DNA of 64,000 nucleotides from Nymphaea colorata. Its lineage: Eukaryota > Streptophyta > Magnoliopsida > Nymphaeales > Nymphaeaceae. Each line of letters begins with the position of its first letter. Positions within the stretch are counted from its first letter, which is position 1. A program made the position numbers and the translations under genes. The stretch spans positions 6,096,575 to 6,160,574 of the forward strand of contig NC_045144.1 in NCBI RefSeq assembly GCF_008831285.2, written 5' to 3'. Under the pieces are notes generated by a model. That model made no database searches. It was not told where the DNA came from and saw only the letters and a list, made by a program, of their open reading frames with translations. Below are positions 58,067 through 64,000 of this stretch, piece by piece.

Positions 58067-59145
58067 TGTAATCACCCTAATTTTTTTCAAAAAGCTATGT
58101 TATTTTACCTATGCACAAAACCCAAATTTAGACGCAAGGTTCAAATCCAAGATCCAACTTTCAGATCCAAATTAGATCCAAAACTCAAATTTAGATCTGA
58201 ATCGAGCATTTGAACCTCAAAATCCAAAATCGAGTTCAAAACAACAAAGTTTGGTGCTATAAATGTCCCATGCATGTGCACAGACTGCCCCCTTGTTTTA
58301 GCTTCGTCATCGTACCAAAATATGTTTCTTTTTTAAGCTTAAAATAAAGCCGACCACTCTTTTGATAAAAAAGACAGTTTTATACACTAAAAAAAACAAT
58401 CCATCACCCGTCTCACGACGCACAATTGCGCGACATGATCGAGCATCGCTCGCATCACGCGCGCGAGATCCTTTGAACGATCATGTGACGCGATTGCCCC
58501 TGCACACGGTAGTGCATTGCGTGGGCAATAACCGGGCAGGGGCCTATGATGATGCAATTCCTCCTCATTTTCTTGCAAAAACTGCCCCATGGGGGGCAGT
58601 TTTGGTTTCTTTGGGTGGGCAATAGTCATGCCCACACCTCAAAAAGGTGTTTGCAGGGATAATGGCCAATCCCATTTAGTCAAAACCTATTTTTTTGAAA
58701 AAAAATTTGAAAATAATTCAAAGTTCTTTGAAATTCATATGAAAATATTGTGAAATTAAAAAAAAAAATCAAATTTTGGGTTTTGGGTCCAAAACTCTCT
58801 ATAAACACTCTCACAATCTTCTCTCTTGAGTTTGAGCTAGCCCTTGGAGAAACTCTAGTGCATTCTCACTTGAAAACTTAGAGTTTTTCCCTTAGCTCTC
58901 TTCTTCAATTTCCCTGTTCCTCTTTTCTTCTCATTTCTTATCTTTCTCCAACCTTGGGAGCAAGCTTCATCAAGCTACAATTCTATTGGAGGCATCATCT
59001 TCGTCATCTTAGAGCTTCACTCAAGGTGATCTAGGATCATCTAAGCAAGATTGTTCATTTTTCCAAAAACCATTGCCATTACAAGTATGTAATCATCAAC
59101 CCTTTCATTTCTTTCCTTTGTTTTTTCCCTTCTTCAGCTCTCCAT

Positions 59146-59790
59146 GGCCATATAAAATTGCTTTAAAATATCTATTTTAGAGTTAAGAAACTATTCTTGA
59201 GTGCACCGGGAGTATGAGAAGGTGAAGTAATATTCCATTTTATGATTGAATCATTATTTCTTTTGTTGAATGTAGCCTTGTTCTGGTTTCCTTATTTTCT
59301 CCATTCTTCATCTCTCATTGGCCATATAAGATAGCCTTCAAATCTCTATTTTAGAGTCAAGAAGCTATTTTTGAGTGCACCGAAAGCATGAGAAGATGAT
59401 ATTATCTTTTATTTCATGACTGAATGATGTTCTTTCTTTTCTTGAATGTAGATTTTGTTGTTCCTCTATTTCTTTCATTCTTCATCTCCCCATGGCCATA
59501 TAAGATGACCTTCAAATCTCTATTTTAGAGTCAAGAAGCTATTCTTGAGTGCACCGTGAGTATGAAAAGGTGAAATGATCTCATTTTATGATTAAATAAT
59601 GCTATTTTCTCTAAAATATAGTATTGTTGTTTCCTCTCTTCTTCATCTCCTCATGGCCATATAAGATAGCTCTCACATCCTTATTTTAGAGTCAATAAGC
59701 TATTCTTGAGTGCACCGGAAGTATGAGAAGATGAGATAATATTTCATTCTATGATTTAACAAGTTCTCTCTATTACTTGAATATTATTTT
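59146..59790 (+). repeat. Four tandem repeats inside the Tat LTR
   Basis: Units start with GGCCATATAA at 59,146, 59,320, 59,494 and 59,655, giving periods of 174, 174 and 161 bp. Each contains TATTTTAGAGT, AAGCTATT.TTGAGTGCAC and a following GAGAAG.TGA segment. Confidence 0.85.
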
Positions 59791-60449
59791 ATTTCGTATT
59801 GTTCATGCATAGTTGCTTGATTTTTCTATTCATATATGTGAATGCAGGGTGAGAATGAAAGTGTGGTTTGAGAATATTTATTATTATGTAAATTTTTGAG
59901 GTTGAGGCTTGTCCAACCCAGGGAAAACCCTCATGAATGTGTACATGTTAATATACATTTTCATGTCAATTCGTGTTAGTTTCATTTTAATCACTTGATT
60001 AGAAACCCTAATGAGCGCCTTATCGTGTGGTTTGGTTTTCTTCCATACCCAACGGTGGAAGAAATATATTCCATTGTAACAAACAAAATAACTGTCTTAT
60101 ATTCATATATATAAAAATATTTAAAATCATGCTTTCCAATACATTTTTGAAAGAACCCTCTCTAATGTGGCCTTGAAAACTTAGCTTAAGCTTTTGCATG
60201 AGTCCAAGCTCCCCTCCGGCCTACATCAAACTTGAAGTCGGTTATTTTTTATTTCTTGATTTCTAATCTTATGAAGGCACATATGTATATACATGTTATA
60301 TACATATATATCCACATGGTAATTTCATTCTCCTCTCTTTATGCTTTCGTATTTTATTTTTACAAATTTTTGTATCTATATGAATGCATATCTACATGTG
60401 TTCTATTTTCTATTTCTAGAATCTTTTATTTATCTTTTCAAGTTAAATG

Positions 60450-60660
60450 TCTTCTCCTATATATATATATATATATATATTCCTCTATTTCTTTCCCTAT
60501 AAAATCTTTCCTTCTTTTCTAATCAATACCCTCTTTTATAAACTTTCATATACATGTATGTATGATAATATGTACATGTATATGTGTATCTCTCTCTCTC
60601 TTTCAAGAACTTCTCATGTGTACACATATATGTATGTACATATAAAATACAGACAAAGAT
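60450..60660. repeat. TA/CT/CA simple repeats in the LTR
   Basis: A (TA)n tract at about 60,459-60,480 is followed by short CT and TATGTACA-rich stretches. No coding sequence is evident. Confidence 0.6.
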
Positions 60661-61518
60661 ATGTATCTCCTCTTTTAAAATCTCTCATTTAGTGATCTTC
60701 AAAATCTTTTTCTCTTTTTCTTTCTCCATATTTCTGTTTTGATTAGGTCTTTATTTTTCTATTCCTTTGAACATATTTTTCTTACAAGATCATTTTCATT
60801 TGCCGACTTCACCAAGACCAAAGTTCAAGTAGTGACCCAATATTGGAATCATGCTTGTTGGTTTACAACCTTAATCCAATTTCAAAAACTTTTCTTTCTT
60901 TATAAAAATATTTATGATAACTATAAATACAAAAATCTTAGATGTAAGTTGTAGTATGAATGCCTTAGATGCATGTTGTGGTAGGAATATTTTATTCTCT
61001 TCTAATCATATAGGATCTATGCATTCATGCATTCTACTAACTTAACATCACTTATGATCACAAGCACCACTCCAAAAAACTTAAGCAAGAGGAGATGGAG
61101 CTCTAATTAAGTGGTAACCAAATTAGAGCAAAATCTGAAACCTACTTGAACTCTTAAGAGAACACTAAAGTGACTTGAAAAAGTGATCTCCAAAGTTTTC
61201 TAAATATTTATAAGAAATTTCTCAAAATCAAAATGTTTTGCACTCTCAGAAGATTCTTCAAAACTTTCTCAAAATCTTGAAACATGAAATCTTTAACATT
61301 TTCTTAAACACTACACCGCATGTACAGTGAAAAGATGTTTAAGCTAAAATGAAATGCATCAATAATAAGTATAGCCCTTGCATTGATTACTCTCGGTAAA
61401 GGCACTAGGAATGGTTGATCCTCGTACCGACGGGCGAGTCCATTTCTCTCTCATTTTCAAATAAAAATCTTATTTTTCTGGATCACTCCAAATACCAAAA
61501 ATTTTGGGGATGCGAACA

Positions 61519-61791
61519 CTACTCAAACTAAATAAACTGTTTTTAATGACCCAATCACTACTCAAACTAAATAAGCTTGTGCCACTAATTAGAGAATACA
61601 TGATATTTTAATAGTTTATGATAGAGAGATTGGTCATATCTGCACATTACTTTGACTTAACTTTTGCCAACTCAATGATAAAGAATACAAGTACTCTGTA
61701 ATTTGCAATGGCATTGAACAATACATAAATTGTCTCTGATTATATAAATATGTTTTGCTGATGGTAAAAAAGATTTTGAAAATCTCTTTCT

Positions 61792-61841
<50 letters not shown>

Positions 61842-62115
61842 ACCAGAACCATTAAATTTATATTAGAAAATATTTTAAATAAAATATAGCCACTCTAATA
61901 TATTTATAATGACTATTTTAATATAAAACATACTTTCATTTGAGTTGCTTTTATGAAAAATATGTATTTTTCTGCTCTGAAAATGTTGATGTTATGGGAG
62001 CTGTTCATTTTTGTTTGCATAAAAACACCATAAAACTCCAACAAAAGGTCAGGTTGGTAAATGTTTCTTTAACCCATTTTAAGATGATGTCAATAAGATT
62101 AGGTTTTAACAAAAA
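61519..62115. repeat. Dispersed repeat copy with long TA tract
   Basis: The region 61,580-61,790 matches 49,440-49,650, and 61,840-62,110 matches 23,610-24,000. A (TA)n tract of about 42 bp (61,797-61,838) separates the two parts. ACTACTCAAACTAAATAA is present twice at the left (about 61,518 and 61,557). Confidence 0.5.
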
Positions 62116-62559
62116 CACTTTAATTCTCGCTTTTAAGCAATCTATTTTTTTGTTCCAGAATTAATGGTCTAATATTCAAAATTTTAGACGTTAAGTGACT
62201 GCCATATAGAAATAAGTAACAAATAATAAATGAGGTATCAGTATATAAATAAGGCAATTCGTGGGGACAGGTGTAGGCAATTGCCCACACGTGCATCCGC
62301 CACCTTAGCCACAAGGTTTTATAATTACCTTGATGGGGTGACTAAGTCTCTTGACCCAAGTGTGGTTTCCTAGTGTAATAATTGAATCCGAAAAAACTTC
62401 TTTAGCTCATTCCTTATAGTCAGTTGGAACAAATTTAGGTGATCCAAAGTGCTTCTAATTAATTGAAAAACAAAGGCCATGAGGGCCATAGTACATCTGG
62501 ACGGGCCAATGGCTGGCAGCAGTCTCCCGTTGCAAAGACTGACACATGCCATTACCAAG
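62116..62559. other. Non-coding stretch
   Basis: A hAT-MITE-like piece near 62,265-62,310 (GGGGACAGGTGTAGG ... CATCCGCCACC) is the only structure recognised. Confidence 0.3.
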
Positions 62560-62805
62560 AGGCAGGGTAATGGCCTCTAGGTTTTACACCCCAAATGAGC
62601 GACAAAGTCTCTCTTCACAAGTGAAATACAAAAAAAAAAGAAAATTAATTGAAAAACAAATAAAGAAACTTAGTTGAGCTGCCTATGTATAAACACAGAT
62701 TGTTGGATCGGAAATGTAGTTCTGAGTAGTGACTGGACTTCAGTGGCATGTTGGCAATCATGTCAGTGAACATGCATTTTCATTGGTGCAAAGCACCGTA
62801 AATTC
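62560..62805. repeat. Dispersed repeat shared with 45,426-45,765
   Basis: This is the second copy of the repeat described at 45,426, in the same orientation, with an internal gap relative to it. Confidence 0.55.
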
Positions 62806-64000
62806 GGCTATGATAGGATATTTCTCGAGAAGACAAGTTCTGACAACTTCTTCAACACATTAAAAAAAGTTGTTTAATTGATCAACTCTTGCTATCACTC
62901 CCTTGACTGGGCATCTTCTCGAAGCTCTTGCTCGGAAAACACCTATGGAGGGTTACGCCCTCAACCTTTATTGATAAGAAATGATATATTTACAGCAAAA
63001 ATATAGGATCTCAAGAAGGGGCTGGAGACTCATTAAACATTTGCAGCTGCAACTACATCCCAATTTGCTAGGAGGTCCTTCTAGTCTTGAAAGTGGTTGC
63101 CTTCATCTGCCAAGAAAAATAGGCCTACTGTGCCACTGGCCATCGCTTGTTATTGGCCTGGAGCCTGGAGAACAATTGGCTTATGCTCTTGAGTGACCAC
63201 TTGTTGACAAAAATTCAGTAGCTAATTTTCACCCATAGAGGTTGAAGGCTTGGACCACTTGACTACTACAAGGGAAATTGAGGCATTCCTCAATTTAACC
63301 ATGGCAGCTAGCCCCATAGTGTTGTTCCTCTCTCACGTGACAATCTGAATTATTGCACCATTGTCCCTCGCCTGGCTCCAACCTTGCATCCATATTCCTG
63401 TAAGAGACCAGATTCTCAGACATTTCATAGAGTGACCATCGGCCTCCATGCTGAGAAATAACTCCATGCACCATTCTCATATCCATTTTGCAATAGATCC
63501 TCTGATTTTATGGGTGTCATGCCTCAACTAGTTTCTCAGTTGCACAACAAACCAAAATGTGGAAACTAACTAATATGTATTTCTGTAGTAGCTTGTGATC
63601 TTTTTTCTTCTTCTCCCAAGCCTTGAAGGATTCTTTAGTGGAGCTCTTGGGGAGAGGCCATGAGTCACATCGGGATGCCAAAACCTTCTACACTCTCTTC
63701 ACCACATTGCAACCAGTAATCAAATGGGTGACTCATTCCCCTGCATCTCGACAGAGTAGCACATGGATGCCAAAGTAATTCCTCTTCTATCATAAGTCAG
63801 CAACTTCTCTTCGCATGCTAGATATAGCAACCAGGACACTTTTGGAGGCCCCAAACCAACCCAAATGGTCCTCCTCCAATGTTCAACGTAACCTTTAGAG
63901 CATAGATATTCCGAGATTGCATGCATGGAAGCAACAACCTTTCCTGTCCCTCTTCAAACAGTCTCATGCATAGCTTCTTCAACCAAAGATTTAGGGAAAG
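62806..64000 (-). pseudogene. LINE-type element fragment (zinc-binding C-terminus)
   Basis: On the minus strand near 63,720-63,926 the frame reads RRTIWVGLGPPKVSWLLYLA and EEKLLTYDRRGI, followed after a frame change by ESVTHLI-like sequence and C and W residues. This matches the zinc-binding domain that follows the RT in plant LINEs (IW....PPKV..F.WLA....L.T.D.L..RG). The RT should lie beyond the right edge. The 3' end and any poly(A) tract could not be located. Confidence 0.55.

Larger units (their letters stand above)
53000..61518 (+). mobile_element. Tat-lineage Ty3/Gypsy retrotransposon, 5'-truncated and degenerate
   Basis: Gag-like, protease, RT, RNase H and a second RNase H-like domain occur in order on the plus strand, followed by a polypurine tract and a 3.45-kb 3' LTR. 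The extra RNase H after the RT-linked one, together with the protease form LIDGGSGLNI, points to the Tat (Ogre/Retand) lineage. No 5' LTR or primer site was found on the left, and no integrase was recognised. The start coordinate is approximate. Confidence 0.8.
58067..61518 (+). repeat. Tat 3' LTR (about 3.45 kb)
   Basis: It starts TGTAATCACCCTAA and is best ended at GGGGATGCGAACA. A TATA box (TATAAAC, 58,800-58,806) marks the likely transcription start, giving a U3 of about 730 bp. U3 contains a GC-rich block at 58,400-58,630 with hairpins. Four tandem repeats follow at 59,146-59,790. CGTACCGACGGGCGAGTCCA near 61,425 is of the kind found near the ends of Tat LTRs. The right end is inferred, since no second LTR is available for comparison. 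Confidence 0.65.

Noticed and set aside
58387-58635. Open frames in the GC-rich part of the Tat LTR
   Set aside because: They arise from GC-rich, stop-poor U3 sequence in both orientations without any domain.

Overview
The window looks like nuclear DNA of a flowering plant. It is AT-rich and has spliced genes with GT-AG introns, a CYP75B-type flavonoid P450, a plant RING-H2 ligase, Copia and Tat-lineage Gypsy retrotransposons, many MITEs and long TA/GA microsatellites. I cannot name the species. Genes are sparse and most of the 64 kb is nested repeat. All alignments, divergences and boundaries given here were made by eye.

Layout. 1-5,042 (minus): first two exons of a multi-pass membrane protein of the TPRA1/CAND (candidate GPCR) family, separated by a 3.2-kb intron; the gene runs off the left edge. 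5,955-14,760 and 18,255-23,530: two direct copies of one large composite repeat, each with internal tandem and inverted units and each broken by different later insertions (PIF-, MULE- and hAT-type MITEs, a long-TIR foldback element, GAGTCGAGC-type elements). A possible gene fragment split by MITEs lies between them. 23,530-28,300: microsatellites and local duplications. 28,476-30,137 (plus): an intact, intronless RING-H2 E3 ubiquitin ligase gene. 30,138-38,000: mostly non-coding sequence with MITEs, including two hAT MITEs sharing three copies of one 8-bp target site.

38,022-44,482 (minus): three in-frame exons of an intron-rich PPR-family gene. A Copia element with 5-bp target duplications (39,073-44,328) sits inside one intron, and a degenerate hAT transposase 3' end sits just upstream of the first visible exon. 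46,267-48,487 (minus): a complete two-exon cytochrome P450 of 512 residues, best read as flavonoid 3'-hydroxylase (CYP75B), with a TATA box. 52,010-52,680: three tandem repeat units. 53,000-61,518 (plus): a degenerate Tat-lineage Ty3/Gypsy element with gag, protease, RT, RNase H and a second RNase H-like domain, no recognisable integrase, and a 3.45-kb 3' LTR carrying four tandem repeats; no 5' LTR is visible. The right end holds dispersed repeats and a LINE-type zinc-binding fragment.

The host genes (membrane receptor-like protein, RING ligase, PPR protein, P450) have no evident functional link. No convincing new molecular system was found. The least explained structure is the duplicated composite repeat, whose arms keep similar peptide-like reading frames in opposite orientations.
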